From: RBG-16-66-20 sp049651845
Lineage (GTDB): Bacteria; Pseudomonadota; Gammaproteobacteria; Burkholderiales; SG8-39
Length of the DNA: 64,000 bases
Reading direction: 5' to 3'
Assembly: GCA_049651845.1 (NCBI GenBank)
Contig: JBASCW010000038.1
Span: forward strand, 24,057 to 88,056
Every line of letters begins with the position of its first letter. Positions within the stretch are counted from its first letter, which is position 1. Below are positions 7,992 to 18,671 of the stretch, in pieces. Under the pieces are notes generated by a model. That model was not told the origin of the DNA, ran no database searches, and saw only the letters and a program-made list of their open reading frames with translations. Both the position numbers and the translations under genes were made by a program.

Positions 7992-8960
7992 ATGCTGTTG
8001 GCTCGGTCTATCCTGGCTGCCGCGGTCCTGATGTTGTCTTGCGCGGCGCAGGCGCAAGTGTACCCCGCCAAACCCGTGCGCCTCATCGTGCCCTACCCCG
8101 CGGGCGGCGGCACGGACTTCTTCGCGCGCGTCGTGGGCGCGCAGCTCGCCATCCAGTTCGGCCAGCCTGTGGTGGTCGAGAACAAGCCGGGCGCGGCCAC
8201 CATCGTCGGCGCCGAAGCAGCCGCGAAATCGCCCGCCGACGGCTACACGCTGCTGCTCGGCGACACCGCGACTTTCGCGGTGAATCCCTCGCTCTACAAG
8301 AAGCTGCCGTACGATCCGAGCAAGGACCTGACGCCGGTGACGATGACCGGGCGATTCGCGCTGCTGCTCGTCGTCAATCCGGCGAAGCTGAAAGTCCGCT
8401 CGGTATATGACCTGGTCGAAACGGCGAAGCAGGCGTCAGGCAGGATCGACTACGCCTCGCCCGGGCCCGGCAGCCCGCACCACCTCGCGATGGAGATGTT
8501 CAGGCAGCGCACGGGCGTGGAGTTCACGCACGTGCCCTACAAGGGCGCGGCGCCCGCGGTCCAGGACCTGCTTGCGGGCCAGGTGTCGCTGATGTTTCTC
8601 GACCTGGCCGCCGGCGCGCCGCAGATCAAGGCCGGCAAGCTGCGTGCGCTCGCCGTCGCGAGCGACAAGCGCATTGCCGCGCTGCCGGATCTGCCGACGA
8701 TCGCCGAATCGGGCCCGAAGGACTTCGAAGCCTGGGCCTGGCAGATGCTCGCCGTTCCCGAAAATACGCCGCGCGACATCGTCAACCGGATCAACGCCGA
8801 GTACCGCAAGGCGATCGCCATGCCGGAGCTGCGCCAGAAGCTCATCGACGCCGGCATCGATCCGCTGCAAAGCTCGCCGCAGGACGCGAGCGCCTACATC
8901 CGCAGCGAGGCGCTGAAGTGGGCGAAAGTCATCAGCGAGGGGAGGATCCGTGTCGAATAG
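7992..8960 (+). CDS. Tripartite tricarboxylate transporter substrate-binding protein (Bug/TctC)
   Basis: 322 residues including a Sec signal peptide (LAAAVLMLSCAAQAQ, cleavage after AQA). Periplasmic binding protein of the Bug family; these capture carboxylated ligands. Typical motifs: RLIVPYPAGGGTDFFAR, VVENKPGAATIVGAE, HVPYKGAAPAVQDLLAGQV. The ATG at 7992 follows a GGAGAAAG Shine-Dalgarno at good spacing; the longer frame upstream is antisense of the monooxygenase. It is the first gene of the tyrosine/homogentisate operon, so an aromatic acid ligand is plausible, but no TctA/TctB membrane subunits are here. Confidence 0.92.
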   Translation: MLLARSILAAAVLMLSCAAQAQVYPAKPVRLIVPYPAGGGTDFFARVVGAQLAIQFGQPVVVENKPGAATIVGAEAAAKSPADGYTLLLGDTATFAVNPSLYKKLPYDPSKDLTPVTMTGRFALLLVVNPAKLKVRSVYDLVETAKQASGRIDYASPGPGSPHHLAMEMFRQRTGVEFTHVPYKGAAPAVQDLLAGQVSLMFLDLAAGAPQIKAGKLRALAVASDKRIAALPDLPTIAESGPKDFEAWAWQMLAVPENTPRDIVNRINAEYRKAIAMPELRQKLIDAGIDPLQSSPQDASAYIRSEALKWAKVISEGRIRVE

Positions 8961-9918
8961 CGTAAAAGCCGTTGTCGCCTGCCTTGTTGCTCTGTGCGCC
9001 GCAGCCGCGCCCGGGTCGGCCGCCGCGCAAGGCAAGCCGATGCGCATGATCCTGCCCGTCAGCGCGGGCTCCGGCGTAGACACCATCGCACGCGCGGCCA
9101 ACGCGGCGCTCGCGAGAGCGTTCGGCCAGCCGGTGGTGATCGAGAATCTGCCGGGCGCGGGCGGCATCACCGGCACCGCGGCGATCGTCAAGGCGGCGCC
9201 GGACGGCGCGACGATCGGCCTGGTGTCCAACAACCACGTCATCAATCCGAGCGTCTACAAGTCGATGCCGTTCGACTCGGTCGAGGACATCACGGCGATC
9301 GCGGTGATGGGCACGACGCCGTTCGTGCTGGTGGTCGGCGCGAAAGTGCCGGCGAAGAACGCCAAGGAGCTCATCGCCTTCCTCAAGGCGAAGCCCGGCG
9401 GCTACAACTACGCGTCCTCCGGCAACGGCACCATCATCCATCTCGCGGGCGAGATGTTCGTGGACCAGGCAGGCGTCGAGGTGCGGCACGTGCCCTACAA
9501 GGGCATGGGGCAGGCGATCACGGACGTTATCGGCGGCCAGGTGGAATGGGGCGTCGCGGCGCTGCCGGCGATCCAGGGCCACCTGAAGAGCGGCGCGCTG
9601 CGCGCGATCGGCCTGGGCGGCAAGGCGCGCACGCCGGCGGCGCCGGAGATCCCCACGCTCGCCGAGCAGGGGCTGCCGGATTACGAGTGCGAAGGCTGGT
9701 TCGCGGTGATCGGCCCGGCCAAGCTGCCGGCGGCGGAAGTGAAGCGCATCCACGCGGCGTTCGTTGCCGCCTTCGCGGAAGCGGAAGTCAGGGAGAACAT
9801 GGCCAAGCAGGGCAACGTCATCAACCCAACCTCGCCCGAGGAGGCGGCCCGGTTCTTCCGCGCGGAGCTCGCGAAGTACGCGCGGCTGGTGAAGAAGGCG
9901 GGCGTCAAGCTGGACTGA
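8950..9918 (+). CDS. Second Bug/TctC-type substrate-binding protein
   Basis: 322 residues with a signal peptide ending in SAAAQG. Same family as its neighbour (RMILPVSAGSGVDTIARA, VVIENLPGAGGITGTAAI, RHVPYKGMGQAITDVIGGQ) but clearly diverged, so it is an old duplication or a separate acquisition, probably with a different ligand. The GTG start overlaps the end of the previous gene by 11 bp and is preceded by GAGGGGAGGA, a strong ribosome-binding site. Transporter membrane subunits are not in this window. Confidence 0.92.
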   Translation: MSNSVKAVVACLVALCAAAAPGSAAAQGKPMRMILPVSAGSGVDTIARAANAALARAFGQPVVIENLPGAGGITGTAAIVKAAPDGATIGLVSNNHVINPSVYKSMPFDSVEDITAIAVMGTTPFVLVVGAKVPAKNAKELIAFLKAKPGGYNYASSGNGTIIHLAGEMFVDQAGVEVRHVPYKGMGQAITDVIGGQVEWGVAALPAIQGHLKSGALRAIGLGGKARTPAAPEIPTLAEQGLPDYECEGWFAVIGPAKLPAAEVKRIHAAFVAAFAEAEVRENMAKQGNVINPTSPEEAARFFRAELAKYARLVKKAGVKLD

Positions 9919-9923
9919 ACGCC

Positions 9924-11012
9924 GTGGCCTGGGACAACCCGATGGGCACCGACGGCTTCGAGTTCATCGAGTACGCCGCGCCGGACCCGAAGGCGATGGG
10001 CTCGCTGTTCGAGCGCCTCGGCTTCAAGGCGATCGCGCGCCACCGGCACAAGAACGTGATTCTCTACCGCCAGGGCGGCATCAATTTCATCGTCAACGCC
10101 GAGCCAGACTCGTTCGCGCAGCGCTTCGCGCGCCAGCACGGCCCGAGCATCTGCGCGATCGCCTTCCGCGTGCAGGACGCGAAGACCGCCTACGAGCGCG
10201 CGATCGCGCTCGGCGCCTGGGGCTACGCGGGGCACGCGGGTCCCGGCGAGCTCAACATCCCGGCGATCAAGGGCATCGGCGACTCGATCGTCTACTTCAT
10301 CGACCGCTGGCGCGGCAAGGGCGGCGCCAGGCCGGGCGACATCGGCGACATCGGCTTCTACGATGTGGACTTCGAGCCCCTTCCCGGCGCGGAGCTCGAT
10401 CCGAAAGGGCACGGGCTGGTGACGATCGACCACCTCACGCACAACGTGCACAAGGGCCGCATGAAGGAGTGGGCGGAGTTCTACGAGCGCCTGTTCAATT
10501 TCCGCGAGATCCGCTACTTCGACATCGAGGGCCAGGTCACGGGCGTGAAGTCCAAGGCCATGACCAGCCCCTGCGGCAAGATCCGCATCCCGATCAACGA
10601 GGAAGGCGGCGAGAAAGCGGGCCAGATCCAGGAGTACCTCGACCTCTACCACGGCGAGGGCATCCAGCACGTCGCGCTCGCTTCGACCGACCTCTACGCC
10701 ACCGTGGACGCGATGCGCGCCAAAAGCGTCAAGCTGCTCGACACCGTGGATACCTATTACGAGCTGGTGGACAAGCGCATCGCAGGCCATGGAGAGGATG
10801 TTTCGGAACTGAAGAAGAGGAAAATCCTCATCGACGGCAGGGCCGGCGCGCTGCTGCTGCAGATCTTCTCGGAAAACCAGCTCGGGCCGATCTTCTTCGA
10901 GTTCATCCAGAGGAAGGGCGACGAGGGCTTCGGCGAGGGCAATTTCAAGGCGCTGTTCGAGTCGATCGAGCTCGATCAGATGCGCCGCGGCGTGGTCAAG
11001 GCCAAGGAGTAG
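9924..11012 (+). CDS. hpd: 4-hydroxyphenylpyruvate dioxygenase
   Basis: Non-heme Fe(II) enzyme converting 4-hydroxyphenylpyruvate to homogentisate in tyrosine degradation. 362 residues from the GTG at 9924; an in-frame ATG at 9942 is the alternative. Two VOC-fold domains are present. The iron ligands expected from the family are visible as His170 (IDHLTHNVHKG), His249 (GIQHVALAS) and Glu326 (GPIFFEFIQRKG). The C-terminal gate helix region (GFGEGNFKALFESIE) is intact. It sits between the TctC genes and hmgA, spaced 5 and 7 bp, so a single transcript is likely. Confidence 0.97.
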   Translation: MAWDNPMGTDGFEFIEYAAPDPKAMGSLFERLGFKAIARHRHKNVILYRQGGINFIVNAEPDSFAQRFARQHGPSICAIAFRVQDAKTAYERAIALGAWGYAGHAGPGELNIPAIKGIGDSIVYFIDRWRGKGGARPGDIGDIGFYDVDFEPLPGAELDPKGHGLVTIDHLTHNVHKGRMKEWAEFYERLFNFREIRYFDIEGQVTGVKSKAMTSPCGKIRIPINEEGGEKAGQIQEYLDLYHGEGIQHVALASTDLYATVDAMRAKSVKLLDTVDTYYELVDKRIAGHGEDVSELKKRKILIDGRAGALLLQIFSENQLGPIFFEFIQRKGDEGFGEGNFKALFESIELDQMRRGVVKAKE

Positions 11013-11019
11013 GAATCAC

Positions 11020-12306
11020 GTGATCAAGCTCAAGTACCAGACCGGATTCGGCAACACGTTCTGCACGGAGGCGGTGCGCGGCGCGCTGCCGGTCGGGCAG
11101 AACTCGCCGCAGCGCGCGCCGCGCGGCCTCTACGCGGAGGTGCTGTCGTTCACCGCGTTCACCGCGCCGCGCGCGGAGAACCTCTCGGCCTGGGTCTACC
11201 GGCTGCGGCCCTCGGCGATGCAGGCGCCGTACCGGCGCGCCGCGAGCGGGCTGCTGCGCTCGGGCCCGTTCGCCGAAGTGGACGCGCCGCCGGACCGCCT
11301 GCGCTGGAGTCCGCTGCCGATGCCCTCGAAACGGGTGGACTTCGTGGAGGGGCTGACCACGATCGCCGGGTCGGGCGACCCCGCTTCGCAGCTGGGCATC
11401 GCGGCGCACGTCTACCGCGCGAACCGCTCGATGAGCGACCGCTATTTCAGCAACGCCGACGGCGAACTGATGCTCGTGCCGCAACTCGGCGGGTTGCTGC
11501 TGTTCACGGAGCTGGGAAAACTGGAAGTCCGGCCCGGCGAGATTGCGGTGATCCCGCGCGCCGTCAAGTTCAAGGTCCAGCTGCTGGAGAAGGCGGCGCG
11601 CGGCTACGTCTGCGAGAACTACGGCGCGCACTTCCGGCTGCCGGAGCTCGGGCCGATCGGCGCGCAGGGCCTCGCGCAGAGGCGCGACTTCCAGGCGCCG
11701 GTCGCCGCCTACGAAGACCGCGGCGGCAAGTGCGAGCTCATCCACAAGTTCCTCGGCAAGCTGTGGATCGGCGAGGCGCGCCATTCGCCGCTGGACGTCG
11801 TCGCCTGGCACGGCAACGGCGCGCCCTACAAGTACGACCTCGCGCGCTTCATGGCGGTCAACACCGTGAGCTTCGACCACTCGGACCCGTCCATCTTCAC
11901 CGTGCTCACCTCGCCCTCGGGCTCACCGGGCGTGGCCAATTGCGACTTTGTGATCTTCCCGCCGCGCTGGCAAGTCGCCGAGCACACGTTCCGCCCGCCC
12001 TGGTTCCACCGCAACGTGATGAGCGAGTTCATGGGCCTGGTGCGCGGCGCCTACGAATCGAAGGCCGAAGGCCTCCTGCCGGGCGGTATTTCGATCCACA
12101 ACTGCATGCAGCCGCACGGCCCGGACCTGCCCACCTTCGCCAAGGGCAGCACGGTCGAGCTCAAGCCGCACCGCATCGAGAATTCGCTCGCCTTCATGTG
12201 GGAATCGCGCTACGTGTTCCGGCCGACCCGGTTCGCGCTCGGCTCACCGCAGCTGCAGAAGAACTACGACGCGGTCTGGGACGGCTTCAAGAAGCACTTC
12301 AAGTGA
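11020..12306 (+). CDS. hmgA: Homogentisate 1,2-dioxygenase
   Basis: Cleaves the homogentisate ring to maleylacetoacetate. 428 residues, the normal length. N-terminus has the family YQTGFGNTFCTEA; the iron site lies in AEHTFRPPWFHRNVMSEFMG and the later MQPHGPD, holding the two histidines and the glutamate expected from the human and bacterial structures. GTG start with AGGA upstream. The stop overlaps the GTG of the fumarylacetoacetase gene (GTGA). Product goes to the downstream FahA after isomerisation; no maleylacetoacetate isomerase gene is seen in the window. Confidence 0.97.
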   Translation: MIKLKYQTGFGNTFCTEAVRGALPVGQNSPQRAPRGLYAEVLSFTAFTAPRAENLSAWVYRLRPSAMQAPYRRAASGLLRSGPFAEVDAPPDRLRWSPLPMPSKRVDFVEGLTTIAGSGDPASQLGIAAHVYRANRSMSDRYFSNADGELMLVPQLGGLLLFTELGKLEVRPGEIAVIPRAVKFKVQLLEKAARGYVCENYGAHFRLPELGPIGAQGLAQRRDFQAPVAAYEDRGGKCELIHKFLGKLWIGEARHSPLDVVAWHGNGAPYKYDLARFMAVNTVSFDHSDPSIFTVLTSPSGSPGVANCDFVIFPPRWQVAEHTFRPPWFHRNVMSEFMGLVRGAYESKAEGLLPGGISIHNCMQPHGPDLPTFAKGSTVELKPHRIENSLAFMWESRYVFRPTRFALGSPQLQKNYDAVWDGFKKHFK

Positions 12307-13574
12307 CCCGCCTGGACGCCACGCACGACCCCAAGCTGCAGAGCTGGGTCGAGTCGGCCAATGATCCGACAGGTGACTTTCCGATTCAGAATCTCCCCTT
12401 TGGTGTTTTCAGGAGAAGGAATACATCTGCAGCTCCTCGCGGCGGCGTCGCCATCGGCGACCAGATCCTCGATCTCGCCGCGGTGGGGCTCCAGACCGGC
12501 CCGAACCTGAACCGGCTGGCCGCGGCCGGCCGTCCCGCCTGGAAATCCCTGAGGGCAGTCCTGTCGAAGGCGCTCTCGGACACGAAACAGAGAAAACGTT
12601 TCTCTAAATTCCTCGTACCCCGCAAGGACGCGCAGCTGTTCCTGCCGGTGGAGATCGGCGACTACAGCGATTTCTACGCCGGCATCTACCACGCGCAGAA
12701 CGCAGGGCGCCTGTTCCGCCCGGACAACCCGCTGCTGCCGAACTACCACTGGGTGCCGATCGGCTACCACGGCCGCGCCTCGTCGGTGGTGGTGAGCGGC
12801 ACGCCGGTGGTGCGGCCGAACGGTCAGAGCCGTGGCCAGACCAGCGCGCCGGACGCTCCGCCGTCCTTCGGCCCGAGCCGGCGGCTCGATTTCGAGCTCG
12901 AGCTCGGCGCGGTCATCGGGCCGGGCAATGCGCTCGGCCGGCCGGTGCCGATCGCGAAGGCGGCCGACCACGTGTTCGGCGTGACCCTGTTCAACGACTG
13001 GTCGGCGCGCGACCTCCAAGCTTGGGAGTACCAGCCGCTCGGGCCCTTCCTCGCCAAGAGCTTCGCCTCCACGATGTCGCCGTGGATCGTCACCCTGGAG
13101 GCGCTCGAGCCCTTCCGCTGCAGGGCGTTTCCCCGTCCGGGCGATCAGCCCGCTCCGCTGCCCTACCTGTCCGATGAATGGGATCAGAAGAACGGGAATT
13201 TCGACATCCAGCTCGAAGCGCACCTTCGAACCGGGAAGATGCGGCGGCCGCACTGCCTATCGCGCAGCAATTTCCGCCACGCGTACTGGACGCTCGCGCA
13301 GATCGTGGCGCACCAGGCCTCGAACGGCTGCAACCTCAGGCCGGGCGACCTGCTCGGCTCGGGCACCATCTCGGGACCTGCGCCGGACGCCCTGGGCGCG
13401 CTCCTGGAGATGACGCAGGGCGGCAAGCAGCCGGTTCAGCTTCCGGGCGGCGAGACGCGGACCTTCCTCGAGGACGGCGACGAAGTGATCCTGCGCGGGC
13501 GCTGCGAGCGGTCGGGTTTCGTCTCGATCGGCTTCGGCGAAGCTGCAGGACGGGTCAAGCCCGCGCCGAAGTAG
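12303..13574 (+). CDS. fahA: Fumarylacetoacetase
   Basis: Last step of tyrosine degradation, hydrolysing fumarylacetoacetate to fumarate and acetoacetate. 423 residues, full-length two-domain form: an N-terminal SH3-like domain (NLPFGVFRRRNTSAAPRGGV) and the FAH barrel. Metal and catalytic residues lie in LDFELELGAVIG, FNDWSARDLQAWEYQPLGPF and FLAKSFASTMSPW. The start GTG overlaps the hmgA stop by four bases. Its TAG stop directly abuts the stop of the convergent hydratase gene (TAGCTA), so there is no room for a conventional terminator. Confidence 0.97.
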   Translation: MTRLDATHDPKLQSWVESANDPTGDFPIQNLPFGVFRRRNTSAAPRGGVAIGDQILDLAAVGLQTGPNLNRLAAAGRPAWKSLRAVLSKALSDTKQRKRFSKFLVPRKDAQLFLPVEIGDYSDFYAGIYHAQNAGRLFRPDNPLLPNYHWVPIGYHGRASSVVVSGTPVVRPNGQSRGQTSAPDAPPSFGPSRRLDFELELGAVIGPGNALGRPVPIAKAADHVFGVTLFNDWSARDLQAWEYQPLGPFLAKSFASTMSPWIVTLEALEPFRCRAFPRPGDQPAPLPYLSDEWDQKNGNFDIQLEAHLRTGKMRRPHCLSRSNFRHAYWTLAQIVAHQASNGCNLRPGDLLGSGTISGPAPDALGALLEMTQGGKQPVQLPGGETRTFLEDGDEVILRGRCERSGFVSIGFGEAAGRVKPAPK

Positions 13575-14348
13575 CTACCAGCCCGGCTTGCGTTTCTCGA
13601 GGAAGGCGCGGATGCCCTCGCGCGCCTCGTCGCCGTCGCGCGCAGCCACGAATACCGCCGCGGTCTCGGCGCCGAGCTTCGGCGAAATCTGCGCCTTGCC
13701 GACCTTGGCGAGCAGCTTCTTCGAGCGCGCGAGCGCCTGCGGTCCTGCGAGTGCGAGCTGCGCGGCGAACTTCTCCACGCGCGCGTCGAGCTCGGCAGCC
13801 GGCACGCAGTCGTGCACGAAGCCGATGCGCTGCGCCTCGCGCGCGCCCAGGCGCTCGCCGGTCAGCATGTAGCGCCGGACCTGCTGCTCGCCGAGCGCAC
13901 GCACGATGTAGGGACCGATCATGGCCGCCACCAGGCCGATGCGCACTTCCGGCAGGCAGAACTCGGCCTCCTCGGCGGCGACGACGAGGTCGCACACCGC
14001 CGCGAGGCCCATGCCGCCCGCGAACGCGGGGCCATGCACGCGCGCGATGAGCGGCTTGGGATAGCCGTGCATGCGATAGAGCAGGCCGGCAAAGCGCGTG
14101 CCCTCGGCCTTCGCCTTCGCGCGTGCCATCCTGGCCGCCTGCTCCATGCGCGCGAGGTCGCCGCCCGCGCAGAACGCCGTGCCGCGCCCCGCGAGCACCA
14201 CGACGCGCACCGCTTTCTCTGTTTCCAGTTCTTTCAGTTGCTGGGCCAGAGCAGCCTGCACTTCGCCATTCAGCGCGTTGCGCTGATCCGGGCGGTTGAG
14301 CCAGAGCCAGGCGGCCGGGCCGCGCCGCTCGATTTCCAGCACGGGCAT
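13575..14348 (-). CDS. Enoyl-CoA hydratase/isomerase family, methylglutaconyl-CoA hydratase-like
   Basis: 257-residue crotonase-fold protein. The oxyanion-hole segments are GTAFCAGGDLARM and PAFAGGMGLAAVCD; the catalytic-glutamate stretch reads CLPEVRIGLVAAMIGPYIVR, a version typical of methylglutaconyl- and isohexenylglutaconyl-CoA hydratases (LiuC/AtuE) rather than straight-chain crotonases. That would supply the hydration step after a biotin-dependent carboxylase such as the one at 25911-30466. Last gene of a leftward operon; its ATG overlaps the upstream TGA by one base. The long frame running upstream is a shadow. Confidence 0.85.
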   Translation of the reverse strand: MPVLEIERRGPAAWLWLNRPDQRNALNGEVQAALAQQLKELETEKAVRVVVLAGRGTAFCAGGDLARMEQAARMARAKAKAEGTRFAGLLYRMHGYPKPLIARVHGPAFAGGMGLAAVCDLVVAAEEAEFCLPEVRIGLVAAMIGPYIVRALGEQQVRRYMLTGERLGAREAQRIGFVHDCVPAAELDARVEKFAAQLALAGPQALARSKKLLAKVGKAQISPKLGAETAAVFVAARDGDEAREGIRAFLEKRKPGW

Positions 14349-15292
14349 CAGTTGATCTGCAGCCGCTGCCGCGCGGCGACGTACTCTGCCGCGAGCCGGT
14401 CCACCACCTGCGCGACCGGCGCCACGGCGTCGATCTGGCCCACGCCCTGGCCGGCGCTCCAGATGTCGCGCCAGACCTTCTTCTCGGCGCCGCCCTCGGT
14501 GCCGAAATTCATCTTCTTCGGGTCCGATTTCGGCAGGTTCAGTGGGTCGTAGCCCGCGGCAACGACGCTGTGCTTGAGGTAGTTGCCGTGCACGCCGGAG
14601 AACAGATCGGTGTAGACGATGTCGGCGGCGGCCGCGCGCAGGATCTCTTCCTTGTAGCGCTCGGGCACGCTCGCCTCGGGCGTGGCGAGGAAGCGCGTGC
14701 CGAGGTAGGCGAGGTCCGCGCCCGCGGCCTGCGCCGCGAGGATCGCGTCGCCGCTCGAGATCGCGCCCGAGAGCACGATCGGCCCGTCGAAGAAGCGCCG
14801 CACTTCGCCGATCAGCGCAAACGGCGACAGCGTGCCGGCGTGGCCGCCCGCGCCCGCGCAGACCAGGATCAGGCCGTCGACGCCCGCTTCCAGCGCCTTC
14901 TCGGCGTGCCGCACGCTGATCACGTCGTGCAGCACGATGCCGCCGTAGGCGTGGATCTTCGGGATCACGTCGTTGGGCGCGCGCAGGCTGGTGATCGTGA
15001 TCGGCACCTTGTGGCGGATGCAGGCCTCGATATCGTGCTCGAGGCGGTCGTTCGACTTGTGGCAGATCTGGTTGACCGCGAACGGCGCCGCGCCCGGCTG
15101 CGCGGCGAGCGCGGTCTCGATCTCGGTGAGCCAGGTGTCGAGCGCCTCTTTCGGCCGCGCGTTGAGCGCCGGGAACGAGCCGACGATGCCGGCCTTGCAC
15201 TGCTCGATGACCAGTCTTGGATTGCCGGCGATGAACATCGGCGCGCCGATCACCGGAATGCGCAGGCGCCGCAGGACCGCGGGCAGGGCCAT
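14348..15292 (-). CDS. Nitronate monooxygenase / 2-nitropropane dioxygenase-like flavoprotein
   Basis: 314-residue FMN TIM-barrel protein. Visible: IPVIGAPMFIAGNPRL at the N-terminus, CAGAGGHAGTLSPF (the family's substrate/flavin loop with the conserved GGHxG), LSGAISSGDAILAAQAAGADLAYLGTRFLATPEA (phosphate-binding end; shown here in parts). Such genes are common inside proteobacterial fatty-acid degradation operons, where their real substrate is uncertain and annotation as nitronate monooxygenase is often generic. It is one base from the hydratase gene and 5 bp from the FadB-like gene. Confidence 0.88.
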   Translation of the reverse strand: MALPAVLRRLRIPVIGAPMFIAGNPRLVIEQCKAGIVGSFPALNARPKEALDTWLTEIETALAAQPGAAPFAVNQICHKSNDRLEHDIEACIRHKVPITITSLRAPNDVIPKIHAYGGIVLHDVISVRHAEKALEAGVDGLILVCAGAGGHAGTLSPFALIGEVRRFFDGPIVLSGAISSGDAILAAQAAGADLAYLGTRFLATPEASVPERYKEEILRAAAADIVYTDLFSGVHGNYLKHSVVAAGYDPLNLPKSDPKKMNFGTEGGAEKKVWRDIWSAGQGVGQIDAVAPVAQVVDRLAAEYVAARQRLQIN

Positions 15293-15297
15293 GTCGA

Positions 15298-17415
15298 TTA
15301 CTTGAGAACTTCGTTCTTCGCGGCGATGTCGCGAAGCAGCTTGGGAGGCGCGAAACGCGGTCCGAACTTGTTCGCCAACTCGTCCGCGCGGGCCACGAAT
15401 TTCTTCGGGCCCACGGAATTGATGTACTGCAGCGCACCGCCGGTCCAGGCCGGGAAGCCGATGCCGAAGATCGAGCCGATGTTGGCGTCGTGCACCGTGG
15501 TGAGCACGCCCTCCTCCAGGCAGCGCGCCGCCTCGATCGCCTGGCGGTAGAGGATGCGGTCCTTCATCTCCGCGAGGCCCCAGGTGACGCCGGGCTTGCC
15601 GAAGATCTTCGCCAGCTCGGGCCAGAGCGCCTTCTTGCCGTCCTTCGGATAGTCGTAGAAGCCGCCGCCCGCGGCGCGCCCGGGGCGGTTCAGCTCCTTC
15701 ACCATCTTGACGATCACCTGCTGGCCGGGATGCTCGGGCGGCAGCGGCTTGCCCTCGGCCTTGAGGTCGGCGATGGTCTGCTCCATCACGTGCACCGAGA
15801 GCGACATCGATGTCTGGTCGATGACTTCGAGCGGCCCGACCGGCATGCCGGCCTGGCGCGCGGCATTCTCGATCGCCGCCGCCGGGATGCCCTCGGCGAG
15901 CATCGCGCAGCCCTCCTGCACGAAGGTGCCGAAGGTGCGGCTGGTGAAGAAGCCGCGCGAGTCGTCGACCACGATCGGCGTCTTGCCGATCTGCAGCACG
16001 TAGTCGTAGGCTCTGGCGAGGGTCTGCGCCGAGGTCTTCTCGCCCTTGATGATCTCCACGAGCTCCATGCGGTCCACCGGCGAGAAGAAATGCAGGCCAA
16101 TGAACCTGTCCGGGTGCGCCGAAGCCTTGGCGAGGCCCGTGATCGGCAGCGTCGAGGTGTTGGAGGCGAAGAAGCCGCCCGCCGCGAGCAGCGGCTCGGC
16201 CTCCTCGGTCACCTGCGCCTTCAGCTCGCGCTTCTCGAACACCGCTTCGATGATGAGGTCGCAGCCTTTCAGATCCTCGACCCTGGAGGTCGCCGTGATC
16301 AACCCCAGCGGCTTGGGCTCCTTCTTGCGCTTTTCAAGAATCTTCGCGCTGTAGGCCTTGCCCGCATCCGCTTTCTCTTGGGAAACATCCTTCAACACAC
16401 ACGCAACACCGCGCACCGCGTTCGCGTAGGCGATGCCGCCGCCCATCATGCCCGCGCCGAGGATGCCGACCCTGGTCGCCTTCCACTTCGGCACGTCCTT
16501 CGGACGCGAGGCGCCCGACTTGATCGCGGTGCGGTTGAAGAACAGCGCGATCAGGTTCTTCGCCACCGGGCCCACCGCCAGGCGTGCGAGGTAGCGCGAT
16601 TCGATGCGCAGCGCCGTGTCGAAGTCCACGTACGCCCCTTCGACCATCGCCGCCATGATCGCCTTGGGCGCGGGGTACAGGCCGCGCGTCTTCTCCACCA
16701 CCATCGCCGGTGCGATGGAAAGCATCTGCGAAACCGCCGGCGTCGAAGGCCCGCCGCCCGGCATGCGGTACTTCGCGTCGTCCCAGGGCTGCTGCGGCGA
16801 GGGATTTGCCGCGATCCACTCGCGTGCCATCCTGAAAAGATCCGCCTTGCTCGCGGCAAGCCCCTGCAGGAGGCCCAGCTTGGCGGCCTCCTTCGGCCGC
16901 ATCGTCTTGCCTTCGACAAGGTAGGGAAAAGCCGCCTGCAGCCCGAGCAGGCGCGTGGTCTTGGTGACCCCGCCCGCGCCAGGCAGCAGGCCCAGCGTCA
17001 CCTCAGGGGTGCCGAGCTGGATCGCATCGTCGTCCAGCGCGATCCGGCAGTGCGCGCAGAGCGCGATCTCCCAGCCGCCGCCGAGCGCCGTGCCCTCGAG
17101 CGCCGCGACCACGGGAATGCCGAGCTTCTCGAGCGCGCGCATGTGCTTTTTCAGGCCCTCGATCCAGCGGAACACCTTCGGGCCGTCGTTCGGCGCGAAC
17201 GCGAGCACGTCCTTGAGCTCCGCGCCGGCGAAGAAGGTCTTCTTCGCGGAGGCGAGGATCACGCCCTTGGTCGTGGCCTTTTCCGCGCCGAGGCGCTCGA
17301 CCGCCGCCGCGAACGCCTTCTCCCAGGCCTCGGTCATGGTGTTGACCGGCGCGCCGGGCGCGTCGAAGGTGAGTGTGACGACGCTGTCCTGATCTTTTTC
17401 GAATTTGATAGGCAT
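15298..17415 (-). CDS. Bifunctional enoyl-CoA hydratase / 3-hydroxyacyl-CoA dehydrogenase (FadB/FadJ-like)
   Basis: 705-residue multifunctional beta-oxidation subunit. N-terminal crotonase domain (residues about 1-190) with GTALGGGWEIALC and the catalytic-glutamate stretch GTPEVTLGLLPGAGG; then an NAD-binding Rossmann motif GILGAGMMGGGIAYANA (about 320), the dehydrogenase signature HFFSPVDRMELVEII with its catalytic His, and the C-terminal helical repeats. The ATG at 17415 is chosen because upstream sequence (WGFRRRGGPG) is non-coding in character. The thiolase gene lies 50 bp upstream on the same strand and the two probably form the trifunctional beta-oxidation complex. Confidence 0.95.
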   Translation of the reverse strand: MPIKFEKDQDSVVTLTFDAPGAPVNTMTEAWEKAFAAAVERLGAEKATTKGVILASAKKTFFAGAELKDVLAFAPNDGPKVFRWIEGLKKHMRALEKLGIPVVAALEGTALGGGWEIALCAHCRIALDDDAIQLGTPEVTLGLLPGAGGVTKTTRLLGLQAAFPYLVEGKTMRPKEAAKLGLLQGLAASKADLFRMAREWIAANPSPQQPWDDAKYRMPGGGPSTPAVSQMLSIAPAMVVEKTRGLYPAPKAIMAAMVEGAYVDFDTALRIESRYLARLAVGPVAKNLIALFFNRTAIKSGASRPKDVPKWKATRVGILGAGMMGGGIAYANAVRGVACVLKDVSQEKADAGKAYSAKILEKRKKEPKPLGLITATSRVEDLKGCDLIIEAVFEKRELKAQVTEEAEPLLAAGGFFASNTSTLPITGLAKASAHPDRFIGLHFFSPVDRMELVEIIKGEKTSAQTLARAYDYVLQIGKTPIVVDDSRGFFTSRTFGTFVQEGCAMLAEGIPAAAIENAARQAGMPVGPLEVIDQTSMSLSVHVMEQTIADLKAEGKPLPPEHPGQQVIVKMVKELNRPGRAAGGGFYDYPKDGKKALWPELAKIFGKPGVTWGLAEMKDRILYRQAIEAARCLEEGVLTTVHDANIGSIFGIGFPAWTGGALQYINSVGPKKFVARADELANKFGPRFAPPKLLRDIAAKNEVLK

Positions 17416-17465
17416 GGACTTTCCCGGGCCTCCGCGCCTGCGAAAGCCCCAAAAACCTCTAAGAA

Positions 17466-18663
<1,198 letters not shown>

Positions 18664-18671
<8 letters not shown>

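Noticed and set aside
8994..9923. N-terminal extension of HPPD into the TctC gene
   Set aside because: Shadow frame; HPPD homology begins after the TctC stop.
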